From the NCBI RefSeq assembly GCF_023028345.1, contig NZ_CP095487.1:868001-932000 (forward strand): a DNA stretch of 64,000 nt. Direction: 5' to 3'. The stretch is from Halorientalis marina (GTDB taxonomy: Archaea > Halobacteriota > Halobacteria > Halobacteriales > Haloarculaceae). Positions 34,186-43,329 of the stretch are shown piece after piece. The notes beneath the pieces were generated by a model. The model worked only from the letters and a program-made list of their open reading frames with translations, was not told where the DNA came from and searched no databases. A program made the translations under genes and the position numbers. Each line of letters starts with the position of its first letter. Within the stretch, counting starts at the first letter, position 1.

Positions 34186-34233
34186 TATCCCAACGCTTGG
34201 GAAACCGCGCCGTTTACGGCGCGGAGGATGTCA
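34186..34233 (+). ncRNA. Putative right-end guide RNA (reRNA/omega RNA) scaffold
   Basis: The 3' end of the element holds the GC hairpin at 34205-34224 ending at the IS boundary, the place where TnpB-bound guide RNAs end in characterised elements; the guide would be the host sequence beginning at 34234. The RNA scaffold would extend leftward into tnpB. This is position-based inference; no transcript evidence. Confidence 0.4.
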
Positions 34234-34276
34234 TCAGTAGATACCCCCACCCCAGCAGCTCGATCCGCCCATGCAC
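34234..34276 (-). pseudogene. 5' end of the split histidine kinase gene
   Basis: From GTG 34276 the minus strand codes for V-H-G-R-I-E-L-L-G-W-G-Y-L-L, the beginning of the first membrane helix, and then meets the element. Continuing at 32789 gives I-K-I-A-L-L-V-I-A-F-V, completing one hydrophobic helix in frame. A TTG start about 30 bases further upstream is an alternative. Confidence 0.55.
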
Positions 34277-34394
34277 GGCTTCGTTGCAGCCAAAACTGTC
34301 TGTCAATATGAAACTAGCGGCCGTTTCGGCGACCCGAACCGTCGCCTGTGTGCCGTCCGCCCGGATTAAGTAGGTGCCGTGTGTCGGCTCGACC

Positions 34395-35294
34395 ATGCAG
34401 GTCGGGTCGCGTCGCTGCATCCTCAACCCCGTCAGCGGGACCGGGGACCACGCCGGGTACGTCTCACGGCTCGTTCGCGCCCGCGGGTTCGCCGTCGACC
34501 GCACCGAAAAAGCGGGTGACGCGGTCGCGTTCGCGACCGAGGCCGCCGAGGCCGGCGTCTCGGAACTGGCCGTCTGTGGCGGCGACGGCACGGTCAACGA
34601 GGTCCTCCGGGGACTCGTCGCGGCCGACGGCCTCGGCGACGTGACGCTGTCGGTCGTGCCGACGGGGACGGCGAACCTCCTCGCGCGGATGATCGGTATC
34701 CAGAGTATCGACCACGGGGTCGAGGTGGCCGACACCGGCGACGTGCGGACTGTCGACGTGGGTATGGCCGGTGACGACCCCTTCGTCGTCTCCTGTATCG
34801 CCGGGTTCCCGGCCGAGGCCAGCGTCGCGACCTCCAGCGACCTGAAAGAGCGGTTCGGGACGCTCGCGTTCGTCCTCACCGGGCTCCGGGAGGCCCGGGA
34901 GTTCGACGGCCTCGACATCCACCTGGAGACCGGCGACGGGCGGACCTGGGACGGCGAGGCGCTCTGCCTGCTCGTGGGCAACGCCCGCCGGTTCGTCGAG
35001 GCCGGCGGCCAGGCGAACATGGAGGACGGGGTGTTCGACCTGGCCGTCGTCGAGCGGATGCCGGCCGGGAGCCTCGTCGCGGAGGCGATCAGCCACCGCG
35101 TCCTCGGCCGGGAGACGGACGGCGTGTTCCACGTCCAGGCCGACTCCGTGACCGTCACCGGCCAGGACGGTCCCATCACGTTCAGCCGCGACGGCGAGGT
35201 CGGCGAGTACGAACGCCTCGCCGTCTCCATCCGTCCGGCCGCGCTCGACCTCCGGGTCGGCTCCGACTACGACCCCGACCCCCATCCCGGGTAA
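34395..35294 (+). CDS. Diacylglycerol/lipid kinase family protein
   Basis: A 299-residue DgkB/YegS-type kinase: N-P-x-S-G opening at residues 12-16, the nucleotide motif C-G-G-D-G-T-V-N-E near residue 60, P-T-G-T-A-N-L-L-A near 86-94, and a C-terminal beta domain with G-G-Q-A-N-M-E-D-G-V-F-D. It phosphorylates a lipid such as diacylglycerol or a related archaeal diether in the membrane; substrate not determined. ATG 34395 lies about 27 bases after TTAAGTA, so it is probably leaderless. The gene is divergent from the split kinase. Confidence 0.88.
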   Translation: MQVGSRRCILNPVSGTGDHAGYVSRLVRARGFAVDRTEKAGDAVAFATEAAEAGVSELAVCGGDGTVNEVLRGLVAADGLGDVTLSVVPTGTANLLARMIGIQSIDHGVEVADTGDVRTVDVGMAGDDPFVVSCIAGFPAEASVATSSDLKERFGTLAFVLTGLREAREFDGLDIHLETGDGRTWDGEALCLLVGNARRFVEAGGQANMEDGVFDLAVVERMPAGSLVAEAISHRVLGRETDGVFHVQADSVTVTGQDGPITFSRDGEVGEYERLAVSIRPAALDLRVGSDYDPDPHPG

Positions 35295-35334
35295 TCGCTC
35301 GTGGGTTTTTGTTCCTCGCGGTCTACCGGGGGAT

Positions 35335-36588
35335 ATGGCTCGGGACTGGCGGGCGTCCGTCCCGCTCACCGAACGGCAGGAACTGGTCCGTCGGAGCATC
35401 CGCGAGGTCTGTGCCGACTTCGACGACGAGTACTGGCGGACGTGCGACCGCGAGGGCGAGTACCCACACGAGTTCGTCGACGAACTCGCCGCCAACGACT
35501 GGCTCGGCATCCTCGTCCCCGAGGCGTACGGCGGCGTCGGGATGGGGACGCCCGAGGCCGTCGTGATGATGGAGGAAATCGCGGGAAGCGGCGGCGGGTT
35601 CGCCGCGGCACAGGCCGTCCACGGCGGCGTCTACAACACCGTCCCCATCGTGAACTACGCCGACGAGTCCCTCAAGCAGCGACTGCTTCCGGACGTGGCC
35701 AGCGGCGAGGCGCGCATCCAGGCGTTCGGGCTGACCGAACCCGACGCCGGCTCGGACTCGACGGCGATGACGACCCGCGCCGAGCGCGACTCTGCCGAGG
35801 AAACCTCGGCTGACCCCACAGAAGCCACGGCTTCTGCGGACGGCGACCGGTACGTCGTCGACGGCGAGAAGGTGTGGACTTCGCGCGTCGAGGCCAGCGA
35901 CTACCTCGTCCTGCTGGCCCGGACGACGCCGCGTGACGAGGTCGAGAAACGGACGGAGGGTATCTCGATGTTCCTCGTCGACCTCGACGACGCGATGGCC
36001 GACGGCCTCGAAATCGAGCCGATTCCGAAGACCGCGAGCGCCGCCGTGCCTGCCTACCAACTGTACTTCGACGGCGTCTCCGTGCCCGCCGAGAACCTGA
36101 TCGGCGAGGAGGGCCGGGGGTTCTACCAGGTGCTCGACGGACTGAACGAGGAGCGACTGGTCATCGCCGCGGAGTGTCTGGGACTGGGCGAGGTGGCGCT
36201 GGAGCGGGGCATCGAGTACGCCCGCGAGCGGGAGGTCTTCGGCGGCCCCATCGGCGCGAACCAGGCGATCCAGCACCCGCTCGCGGAAGCCTACGCCGAC
36301 CTCCACGCGGCGAAGAGCGTCATCTACCGCGCCGCCGACCGCCTCGACGACCTCGACCGCGAGGCGGCGGGGGCCCGGGCGAACGTGGCGAAGTACCTCG
36401 CGGCCGAGGCGGCCTTCGCGGCGGCCGACGCCGCCGTCCAGACCCACGGCGGGTACGGCGTCGCTCGGGAGTACGACGTGGAGCGGTACTTCCGGGAGGC
36501 GCGACTGACCCGCCTCGTCCCGATTACCCAGCAACTCGCACTCAACTACCTCGGCGAGCGAGTGCTGGGGCTCCCGCGGTCGTACTGA
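35335..36588 (+). CDS. Acyl-CoA dehydrogenase
   Basis: A 417-residue FAD enzyme that introduces the alpha-beta double bond of an acyl-CoA, passing electrons to ETF. It has the N-terminal helical domain, the middle beta domain with G-L-T-E-P-D-A-G-S-D (about 135-144), and the C-terminal helical domain with Q-T-H-G-G-Y-G-V-A-R. The usual C-terminal E-G-T segment is replaced by L-V-P-I-T-Q-Q, so the catalytic base may lie elsewhere, as in the isovaleryl/long-chain branch. A Thr/Ala-rich insert near residues 150-175 is unusual. It belongs with the CoA catabolic genes downstream. Confidence 0.9.
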   Translation: MARDWRASVPLTERQELVRRSIREVCADFDDEYWRTCDREGEYPHEFVDELAANDWLGILVPEAYGGVGMGTPEAVVMMEEIAGSGGGFAAAQAVHGGVYNTVPIVNYADESLKQRLLPDVASGEARIQAFGLTEPDAGSDSTAMTTRAERDSAEETSADPTEATASADGDRYVVDGEKVWTSRVEASDYLVLLARTTPRDEVEKRTEGISMFLVDLDDAMADGLEIEPIPKTASAAVPAYQLYFDGVSVPAENLIGEEGRGFYQVLDGLNEERLVIAAECLGLGEVALERGIEYAREREVFGGPIGANQAIQHPLAEAYADLHAAKSVIYRAADRLDDLDREAAGARANVAKYLAAEAAFAAADAAVQTHGGYGVAREYDVERYFREARLTRLVPITQQLALNYLGERVLGLPRSY

Positions 36589-36675
36589 GGCCGCGGAACC
36601 GACCGCCCCGCCGTCCTTGTTCGGCCGGTTCGACGGCCCCACGGATTTATTATCTATGTCGTGAGTGTATATGAT

Positions 36676-37083
36676 ATGGTAACGTACCTCGTGGGAACGG
36701 ATGGCGAACCGGCGAGTCGAGTGATCTGTGACTACCTCGAGGGACGTGTCACCCCCGAGGACCACGTCGAGGTCATCAACGTGCAGGAGGGCGACGACGC
36801 GGACGACCTGCGCGAGGGCGAGGCGGCGCTGTCGATCTTCGAGGAGCGCTTCGGCGACGACATTTCGGTGACGGCCCGGCAGATCAGCCGGGGGCGCTCG
36901 CCCGCCGAGGAACTGGCCGCGATGGCCGACGAGGTGGAGGCCGACGAGATACTGACTGCCCTGCGCCGCCACTCCCGGACCGAGCGCATCATCTTCGGGA
37001 GCGTCTCCCAGTCGCTCCTTCAGCAGGTGACGATCCCCATCACGCTCGTCCCCCTCCCAGAGTACCAGGCCCCGTCGGAGTGA
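36676..37083 (+). CDS. Universal stress protein (UspA) family
   Basis: A 135-residue single UspA domain: strand V-T-Y-L-V-G-T-D at the start, a central helix pair and the closing strand with the G-S-V-S-Q nucleotide-loop motif (in place of the G-S-x-S of the ATP-binding type). It may bind ATP or AMP and act in stress. The ATG at 36676 is used; an in-frame GTG at 36661 would add five residues. TTATTATCTATG is a TATA candidate about 25 bases upstream. Confidence 0.85.
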   Translation: MVTYLVGTDGEPASRVICDYLEGRVTPEDHVEVINVQEGDDADDLREGEAALSIFEERFGDDISVTARQISRGRSPAEELAAMADEVEADEILTALRRHSRTERIIFGSVSQSLLQQVTIPITLVPLPEYQAPSE

Positions 37084-37108
37084 CCGCGGACTGGACACTC
37101 CGAAACCG

Positions 37109-38578
37109 CTACGGGTCGAACGCCGACCCGGGGTCGAAGGGGACGTGACCACCCCGCTCGCGAGCGCCGTCGAGGTAGTCCCGCAGCGACTCGCGGTGCA
37201 CGGGGGCCGCACAGTTCTCGACGAGTGCCTCGGCGCGCTCCGTCGGCCCCTTCCCGCGGAGGTCGGCGACGCCGTGGTCGGTGACGATCACGTCCACGTC
37301 GTGTTCGGTGTGGTCGACGTGGGGCGTGTGGGGGACGATCCGCGAGCGGTCGTCGACGGCGGCGGGCAGCGCGGTGATCGAGACGAGCGCGTTGCGGTTG
37401 AAGTCGCCGGAGCCGCCGACGCCGCCGACGAGCCGGCGGCCGTCGATGTGCGTGGAGTTGACGTTGCCCGAGAGGTCGACTTCGAGGGCGCTGTTGATGG
37501 CGACGACGCCGAAGCGGTCCACGAGGGCCGCGCGGTTCGAGACGCTGGCGGGCCGGAGGGTCACGTCGTCGGCGTAGCGCCCGGGGTCGGCGAACAGGCG
37601 GTCCTGCCCGTCGGCCGAGAGGGCCAGCGAGGTGGCGCTCGCCGACGCCAGTTCACCGGCGTCGAGCAGGTCCAGCAGGCCGTCCTGGATCACCTCGCCG
37701 AAGTAGACCAGGTCGCGGTCGCCGCGGTCGAGGTCGGCGACCGCGCTCATGAGCGCGTTGCCGAGGCTCCCCACGCCGAACTGGAGGGTGAGGCGGTCGG
37801 CGAGGGCCGGATTGCGCTCCATCTCGGCGGCGAGGAAGTCCCGGAGGGTCGCGGCGACAGCCTCGTCGGCGGCGGTCGGGTCGCGGAACTCGTAGGTGGC
37901 GTCCCGGCGGTCGGTCTCGACGACGGCGACCAGCGTCTCGGGGTCGAACCGCACCCGCGGGTCGCCGATGCGCTCGCCCGGCGCCGACAGCGGGATGGGG
38001 TCACGGTCGGGCGGGAGCCCGGGCCGGTACACGTCGTGAAACCGCTGGAGTGCGAGCGGGTGGGCGCGGTTCAGCTCCACCACGAGCCGGTCGGCGGCGG
38101 CGACGTAGGCGGGTGTCTGGCCGATGGACGTTGCGGGGACGAGCCAGTCCTCGCCGACGGCGATAGCCTCGACGACGGCGGTGTCGGCGTCGACGAGCGC
38201 CCCGGTCCGGACGCGCTCGCCCATACGCGCGACGTGTGGGTCGTGGAACGCGATCTCGCCGGCGTTGATTCGGTCCCGGGTTGCGGCCTTGTTCGTGAAC
38301 GGGAGCCGTCGTGCCAGCCCGCCCGCTTCGGCGAGGTCGACCTCGATGGGCGGCCCGACCGAGCCGCCGCTGACGACGGTCAGCGACAGGTCCCTGTCCG
38401 ACGCGGCCAGCGCCTCGGGGACGGCTTTCGGGTCGCCGACGCTCCCGAACCCCGAGACGACGAGGGTGTCGTCGTCGCCGACGTAGTCGGCGGCCGCGGC
38501 GGCCGACGCGACCGGGAGGTCGCCGGTCAGTCGCTGGTCGACGGGGCCGCCCTCGTGGCCCGCACCGCTCTCACGCAT
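37109..38578 (-). CDS. Acetyl-CoA hydrolase/CoA-transferase family protein
   Basis: A 489-residue enzyme of the Cat1/Ach1 CoA-transferase class I group. The catalytic Glu lies in V-Y-F-G-E-V-I-Q (the G-E-x-x-Q motif), the N-terminal domain shows V-V-S-G-F-G-S-V-G-D-P, and G-G-S-G-D-F-N is in the C-terminal domain. It either transfers CoA between carboxylates or hydrolyses acyl-CoA. The start overlaps the end of the MaoC gene by eight bases, so the two are translationally coupled, with MaoC first. Confidence 0.87.
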   Translation of the reverse strand: MRESGAGHEGGPVDQRLTGDLPVASAAAAADYVGDDDTLVVSGFGSVGDPKAVPEALAASDRDLSLTVVSGGSVGPPIEVDLAEAGGLARRLPFTNKAATRDRINAGEIAFHDPHVARMGERVRTGALVDADTAVVEAIAVGEDWLVPATSIGQTPAYVAAADRLVVELNRAHPLALQRFHDVYRPGLPPDRDPIPLSAPGERIGDPRVRFDPETLVAVVETDRRDATYEFRDPTAADEAVAATLRDFLAAEMERNPALADRLTLQFGVGSLGNALMSAVADLDRGDRDLVYFGEVIQDGLLDLLDAGELASASATSLALSADGQDRLFADPGRYADDVTLRPASVSNRAALVDRFGVVAINSALEVDLSGNVNSTHIDGRRLVGGVGGSGDFNRNALVSITALPAAVDDRSRIVPHTPHVDHTEHDVDVIVTDHGVADLRGKGPTERAEALVENCAAPVHRESLRDYLDGARERGGHVPFDPGSAFDP

Positions 38579-39140
38579 CGTCGAGGTCCTCGGGTTGGGT
38601 GCCGACGCCCTCGGGCCAGCCCGGCGGCTGGGCGGCCGAGGGCTGTGCGTGTTCGCGTTTCAGGACCATCGGCGTCCGCTCGAGCGAGAGGACGAGCTCG
38701 TCGTCCTGGTTGTACGCGCGGAGTTCCGTGGTGACGATGCCGACGTGGTCCCGCGAGTCGGACTCGCGCTTGGCGAGCACTTCGCTCTCGGCGAAGATGG
38801 TGTCGCCGTGGAAGACGGGGGCGTGGTGGCGCACGTCGTCGTAGCCGAGGTTGGCCGTGGCGTTGACGGACACGTCGATCACGCTCATCCCGACCGCGAG
38901 TGCGATGACGAACAGGCCGTCGACGAGGCGCTCGCCGAACTCCGTCCCCGCGGCGTAGGCCTCGTTGAAGTGCATCGGGTTCACGTTCATCGTGACGTTC
39001 GTGAGCCAGACGTTGTCCGTCTCCGTGACGGTCCGCCCGTAGGGGTGTTTGTACACGTCGCCGACGGTGAAGTCCTCGAAGTACCGGCCCTGCCAGCCCG
39101 TGACGAGGCGCCGGTCCCGGTCGTCGGTGTCCTCGGACAT
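38571..39140 (-). CDS. MaoC-like hydratase/dehydratase
   Basis: A 189-residue single hot-dog protein that hydrates an enoyl-CoA. The MaoC signature is visible in N-P-M-H-F-N-E-A-Y-A (about residues 58-67) followed by G-L-F-V-I-A-L; the catalytic Asp/His pair is in that region. Haloarchaeal relatives hydrate enoyl-CoA or mesaconyl-CoA; the single-domain length argues for an R-specific enoyl-CoA hydratase partner. The ATG at 39140 is chosen over one nine bases upstream. It is followed directly by the CoA-hydrolase gene. Confidence 0.85.
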   Translation of the reverse strand: MSEDTDDRDRRLVTGWQGRYFEDFTVGDVYKHPYGRTVTETDNVWLTNVTMNVNPMHFNEAYAAGTEFGERLVDGLFVIALAVGMSVIDVSVNATANLGYDDVRHHAPVFHGDTIFAESEVLAKRESDSRDHVGIVTTELRAYNQDDELVLSLERTPMVLKREHAQPSAAQPPGWPEGVGTQPEDLDDA

Positions 39141-39220
39141 ACCTCCCACGTCGGCGGCACCCGCCCTAAGCTTTCGGCCGCGTGAGTACGCTTAACTGCT
39201 ATCGTGATGTATGGTATCGT

Positions 39221-39715
39221 ATGCCGATTAGAGCGGCGACGACAGCGGACGTGACGGCCATCAAGCGCGTCGCACGCGCGTCCTGGCGTGCGGACTACCC
39301 GGACGTGTTGAGTCGCGAGACGGCCGAGGAGGGGGTCGAGGAGTGGTACGACGACGAGCAGTTGGCTGCCGAGATCGAGCGCGACGACGCGGTCGTCCTG
39401 GTGGCACGGCGCGAGGACGAGGTAGCCGGGTTCGTCCACGCCGTGGTGGTCGAGGATCGCGGGACGATCCTGCGCGTCTACGTCCACCCGGACGCGCGTG
39501 GCGAGGGACTCGGGTCGCAACTCCTCGACCGGGCCGAGCGCGAACTGCGCGACCGCGGCGCAAACCACGTGCAGGCGATGGTCCTCGCCGACAACGAACC
39601 GGGTCGGGCCTTCTACGAGGGCGCCGGCTTCACGCTCGAAGACGAGGGCGAGACGGTCATCGGCGGCGAGTCGTACCGGGAGTGTGTCTACGGTATGCGG
39701 GCGGACGGCGGGTAG
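39221..39715 (+). CDS. GNAT N-acetyltransferase
   Basis: A 164-residue GNAT domain: N-terminal strand P-I-R-A-A-T, helices, the acetyl-CoA pyrophosphate loop H-P-D-A-R-G-E-G-L-G (motif A, Q/R-x-x-G-x-G/A, at about residues 90-99) and the C-terminal motif B helix. The substrate is unknown. ATG 39221 is preferred to an upstream TTG/GTG at 39182; TTAACTG lies about 28 bases before it. Confidence 0.88.
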   Translation: MPIRAATTADVTAIKRVARASWRADYPDVLSRETAEEGVEEWYDDEQLAAEIERDDAVVLVARREDEVAGFVHAVVVEDRGTILRVYVHPDARGEGLGSQLLDRAERELRDRGANHVQAMVLADNEPGRAFYEGAGFTLEDEGETVIGGESYRECVYGMRADGG

Positions 39716-39748
39716 GACCGGCGGCCCGCCACCTCGCCGCAACCGATA

Positions 39749-41497
39749 TCAGCGGTCGAGCGCGGGGTCCTCGCTGACCGAGTCCTCGGCGCGCGGGAAC
39801 GTGACGGTCGCCGTCGTTCCGTCGCTCGTGTCGAAGTCGATTTCGCCCCCGGCGGCCGTGACGCCCCACTGGACGATCCAGAGGCCGAGACCGCTCCCGT
39901 GTTCGAGTGCGGACTCGTCGCCGTCCCGGATGACCGCGAGTTCGTGCTCCGGCACCCCGGGCCCGCGGTCCCGGACCGTCACCGTCACCGTGTCGTCCCC
40001 GGTGGTGACCGCGACCGTTACGTCCGGACTCGCCGAGCCGTGCTCGACAGCGTCCCGACGAGTCCCCGAGTCGGGGCTCGTGGAACCGTGTTCCACGGCG
40101 TTCTCCACGAGGTTGCCGACGACGACATCGAGGAGGTCCCGGTTGGTTCGGACTCGACCCACGTCCGTCTCCGCGATGTGGAGGTCCGCGTCGGGGTGTT
40201 CCGCGCGGATGTCGGCGACGACGGACTCGACGACCGGCGAGACGGCGACGACGGACTCGGTCTCGTCGTCGATCACGCGCTCGAAGGCGCGGGCCTTCTC
40301 GCTCAGGTCGATCAGGCCCTCGGTCTTGCGCCGTGCGGGGTCGAGCAGGGCAGCCATGTCCTCGTCGGCGCGGTCGACGGCTTCCCCGAGGGTCATCCTG
40401 ACGACCGTCAGGTCGTTGCGGAGGTTGTGCCTGAGCACGCGATTGAGGACGGCCAGCCGCTGCTCGCGCCGCCGCTCGTCGGTGATATCCTGGAAAACGA
40501 GCGTGTACCCCAGGTGGGTGCCCGTGCTGTCGGCCAGCTCCGTCGAGGTGATCTTGAACGTCCGGGTTCCCGCCGCGACGCGGACGGTCGCGTCCTGCTC
40601 GGTCACCGTCGGGTCGACGCGGTCGCCCTCGTAGCAGTCGGCGAGCGGGCGGGTCAGTGCCCGCTGGGCCTCGACGCCGAGCGTCCGCTCCGCGGCGGGG
40701 TTGAGCGTGACGACCCGCTCCTGTTCGTCGACGACGACGACGGGACTCCCGAGGTCGGCGATGGCCGCGCGGTTGCCGGCCCGCCGGGTCGCCGGGTGGA
40801 AGTCGAACATGCCGCCGCCGACGAACGCGTAGGCGTCGATGCAGACGTGGAGGAGAAAGAGGACGGGCGCGACGTTGAGGCCCGGTTCGGGCGCGACGTC
40901 GAACGTCCAGAGGACGAACCCGATGCCGGGCGGGAGGGGGCTGATCGCCACTGCGAGCGCCTCCGCCCGGTAGAGTCGGCCGTAGCTGACGATGGTGTCG
41001 ACGAGCAACAGGGTACCGACGGCCGCGCCCAGCGCCGACACGCCGAGAACGAGGATCGCGCCGCTCTTGCGGGTGAACTCGACCGTCGCCAGCCCCGGCG
41101 GGGGGAGCACGCGGAACCCCTCCCAGACGACGTGGTGGAGGGGGTTGGTGACGACGAGCGCGGACAGTGCCACCGAGAAAGCCACGAGCGCGCCGAAGAA
41201 GGGCGAGCGGATGACGTGGCCCCGGCCGGTGTAGGCGAGGCCGAAAGCGACGAAGAGGGCGCCGAGCCAGATGTACGCGACCCAGAACAGGATTTCGACG
41301 GCCAGGCGGAGCGTCGGGTCGAAGACGAGGTAGCCGACGGCGTAACTGGCGGTGAGGACGAACTGCACGCCCAGCACGGCGACGAGCCAGGACGCGCCCG
41401 GTCGGTCGCGCCGGTCCCAGAGGTACCAGACGAGCGCGAGCGTCCCGCCGGCGGCCCCGAGCGAACCGAGGACGGGCCACAGGACCGCCGGTGCCAT
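39749..41497 (-). CDS. 7TM histidine kinase with PAS domain
   Basis: A 582-residue membrane kinase with the same architecture as the split gene at 31117: seven membrane helices in the first 230 residues, a PAS domain, the H-box V-L-R-H-N-L-R-N-D-L, N-box N-L-V-E-N-A-V-E-H-G, D-R-G-P-G-V-P-E and G-S-G-L-G-L-W. A tandem duplicated stretch, rich in the word E-H-G-S-x-S-P-D, lies within the ATP lid (about residues 480-505). It autophosphorylates on His to relay a signal; no response regulator is adjacent. Confidence 0.92.
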   Translation of the reverse strand: MAPAVLWPVLGSLGAAGGTLALVWYLWDRRDRPGASWLVAVLGVQFVLTASYAVGYLVFDPTLRLAVEILFWVAYIWLGALFVAFGLAYTGRGHVIRSPFFGALVAFSVALSALVVTNPLHHVVWEGFRVLPPPGLATVEFTRKSGAILVLGVSALGAAVGTLLLVDTIVSYGRLYRAEALAVAISPLPPGIGFVLWTFDVAPEPGLNVAPVLFLLHVCIDAYAFVGGGMFDFHPATRRAGNRAAIADLGSPVVVVDEQERVVTLNPAAERTLGVEAQRALTRPLADCYEGDRVDPTVTEQDATVRVAAGTRTFKITSTELADSTGTHLGYTLVFQDITDERRREQRLAVLNRVLRHNLRNDLTVVRMTLGEAVDRADEDMAALLDPARRKTEGLIDLSEKARAFERVIDDETESVVAVSPVVESVVADIRAEHPDADLHIAETDVGRVRTNRDLLDVVVGNLVENAVEHGSTSPDSGTRRDAVEHGSASPDVTVAVTTGDDTVTVTVRDRGPGVPEHELAVIRDGDESALEHGSGLGLWIVQWGVTAAGGEIDFDTSDGTTATVTFPRAEDSVSEDPALDR

Positions 41498-41584
41498 GGC
41501 CCCGCTTCGGACCCCCGATGGACGTACCTTTCGGTCGGTTCAGGGGGCCGAACGGCCGAGTGCAGTCGGGCGTCGTCGGTCGCC

Positions 41585-41896
41585 TCAGGCGCCCTGGGTC
41601 GGGTCGGCCGCGAGGTCGCCGAAGCCGGCGAGTCGGTACTCCCGGGAGTCGGTGCAGTCCTCGGTCGCCGCGGCGAGTTCGCCGATGGCGTCGTCGAAGC
41701 GGTGCTGGAAGTCCTCGTAGGGGGTTGCGGCGAGTTCGTCGAGCACGTCCTCGGCCGTCAGGTCCTCGGCCCAGTCCTCGCGGAAGGCTTCGGCCTTCGA
41801 TGCGGCGTCGGCGGCGGTCTCCTCGTCGGCGCCGAAATCGCTAGCGAACGCCTCCGCGAGCGTCGATTCGAGCGCGTCATCGGTGTCGTCTGCCAT
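41585..41896 (-). CDS. Small acidic hypothetical protein (103 aa)
   Basis: A 103-residue, strongly acidic, helical protein. I recognise no family. Two helix stretches (about 10-45 and 50-75) resemble the Asp/Ala-rich adaptor type of small haloarchaeal proteins. No Cys or membrane helix. The ATG at 41896 is preferred to one nine bases upstream. Confidence 0.65.
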   Translation of the reverse strand: MADDTDDALESTLAEAFASDFGADEETAADAASKAEAFREDWAEDLTAEDVLDELAATPYEDFQHRFDDAIGELAAATEDCTDSREYRLAGFGDLAADPTQGA

Positions 41897-42033
41897 ACGC
41901 GACACCTGTCCCGGCGCGTAGGAAGGCTTTTCGAGTCAGGTGCCGGGACCACGACGGGTGACGTGGTCCGCTCGTTCCCGCGTCGTCGCGGGTCGAACCC
42001 GGCGTGGCCGGCGCCCCCCCGCGTCGTCGTCGG

Positions 42034-43266
42034 TCAGGATCGGCGGCGACTGTCGGGAGCGAGCGCGTCGTCGTACACGGTCACGAAGAGTTCCTCCAGT
42101 TCGTCGCGGGTCGGCGTCCGCGGGTTGTTGTCCGGCGAACCCGAGTCGAAGGCGTCCTGGGTCATCTCGGGAACCACGTCGAGGTACTCCTCGCGGGACG
42201 GGACCTCGCCGAACTCGTCGAGGTAATCGACGAGCGAGATGTCCTCACAGAGTTGCTCGACGGCGTCGCCGGCCTTCGCGGCGGCCTGGCGGGTCCCGTC
42301 GAACTCGTCCGCGGCACCCAGCAGCCGGGCGACCTCGGCGTACTTCTCGGGTGCGGCCATCGAGTTGAACTCGACCACGTACGGGAGGATGAGGCCGTTC
42401 GCGAGGCCGTGGGGGATGTGCAACTGGGCGCCGAGCGGGCGCGCCATCCCGTGGACCAGCGCGACCGAGGAGTTGCCGAAGGCTTTGCCGGCCTTGAACT
42501 GGGCGATCATCATCTCGGTCCGGGCCTTCATGTTGTCGCCGTTGGACCAGGCGAGGGCCAGCGAGTCGACGATGCGCTCCATCGCGTCACGGGCGTAGTC
42601 GTCGGTGACGCTGTAGGACTTCACCGACGTGAACGCCTCGATGGCGTGGGTGAAGGCGTCGATGCCGGTGAACGCGGTGTGGCTCTTGGGGAGCGACCTG
42701 GTCAGTTCGGGGTCCTCGATGGCGACGTCGGGGACGATGTTCTCCGAGACGATGATGAACTTCGTCGACGTGGACTCGTCGGACAGCACCGCCGTCCGCG
42801 TCGTCTCGCTCCCGGTCCCGGCAGTCGTGTTGACCGCGATGATCGGCGGCGCGGGGTTCGGGACGCCCTCGTAGCCGGCCTTGTCGACGCCGAAACTCCG
42901 GATCGACCCCTCGTTGGTCGCGAGGATGCCGACCGACTTGCCCACGTCGATGGACGACCCGCCGCCAAGCGTCACGATGACGTCACACCCCTCGGCGTCC
43001 CACACCTGGTGGGCCGCCTCGACGTTCTCGACGGTCGGGTCCGGCCGAACGTCGGTGAACGTCGCGACCTCGACGCCGGCCCCTTCGAGCGCGTCGACGA
43101 TACGCTCCCCGTGAATGTCGAATATCTGCTGACTTGCGACGATGAGTACCTTCTCCCCGTGTCGGGCGGCGTAGGTCCCCGTCTTCTCGACGGCGTCGAC
43201 GCCCAGTACCGTTCGGCCCGGTGAAACGACGACACGTGTCCCATGTTCCGGTGTCGGCTCGGACAT
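42034..43266 (-). CDS. Iron-containing alcohol dehydrogenase
   Basis: A 410-residue Fe-ADH family enzyme that interconverts an alcohol and an aldehyde or ketone with NAD(P). Visible motifs: N-terminal NAD-binding G-G-G-S-S-I-D-V-G-K (about 99-108) and metal-binding H-A-I-E-A-F (about 206-211), G-N-S-S-V-A-L-V-H-G-M-A-R-P-L and a further His in H-I-P-H-G-L-A-N. It probably cooperates with the downstream aldehyde oxidoreductase. A TTATTAAACACTTTT promoter sits about 30-40 bases before ATG 43266. Confidence 0.9.
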   Translation of the reverse strand: MSEPTPEHGTRVVVSPGRTVLGVDAVEKTGTYAARHGEKVLIVASQQIFDIHGERIVDALEGAGVEVATFTDVRPDPTVENVEAAHQVWDAEGCDVIVTLGGGSSIDVGKSVGILATNEGSIRSFGVDKAGYEGVPNPAPPIIAVNTTAGTGSETTRTAVLSDESTSTKFIIVSENIVPDVAIEDPELTRSLPKSHTAFTGIDAFTHAIEAFTSVKSYSVTDDYARDAMERIVDSLALAWSNGDNMKARTEMMIAQFKAGKAFGNSSVALVHGMARPLGAQLHIPHGLANGLILPYVVEFNSMAAPEKYAEVARLLGAADEFDGTRQAAAKAGDAVEQLCEDISLVDYLDEFGEVPSREEYLDVVPEMTQDAFDSGSPDNNPRTPTRDELEELFVTVYDDALAPDSRRRS

Positions 43267-43329
43267 ACTTTCGACAAACACGAAGGAAGAGTAAAAGTGT
43301 TTAATAACGTGTGTGATACGTTTCAATCC

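Larger units (their letters stand above)
32790..34233 (+). mobile_element. IS605-type (IS1341-like) element carrying only tnpB
   Basis: The element has no tnpA. Its ends were set by the host frame: TTCAGCGAGAGAATC at the left and GGAGGATGTCA at the right, in target TTGA/TCAG, with no target duplication as expected for the single-strand transposition of this family. Left-end hairpin CCCGGCC/GGCCGGG at 32804-32821 and right-end hairpin CCGCGCCG/CGGCGCGG at 34205-34224. Length 1,444 bases. Without TnpA it needs a helper in trans. Confidence 0.75.
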
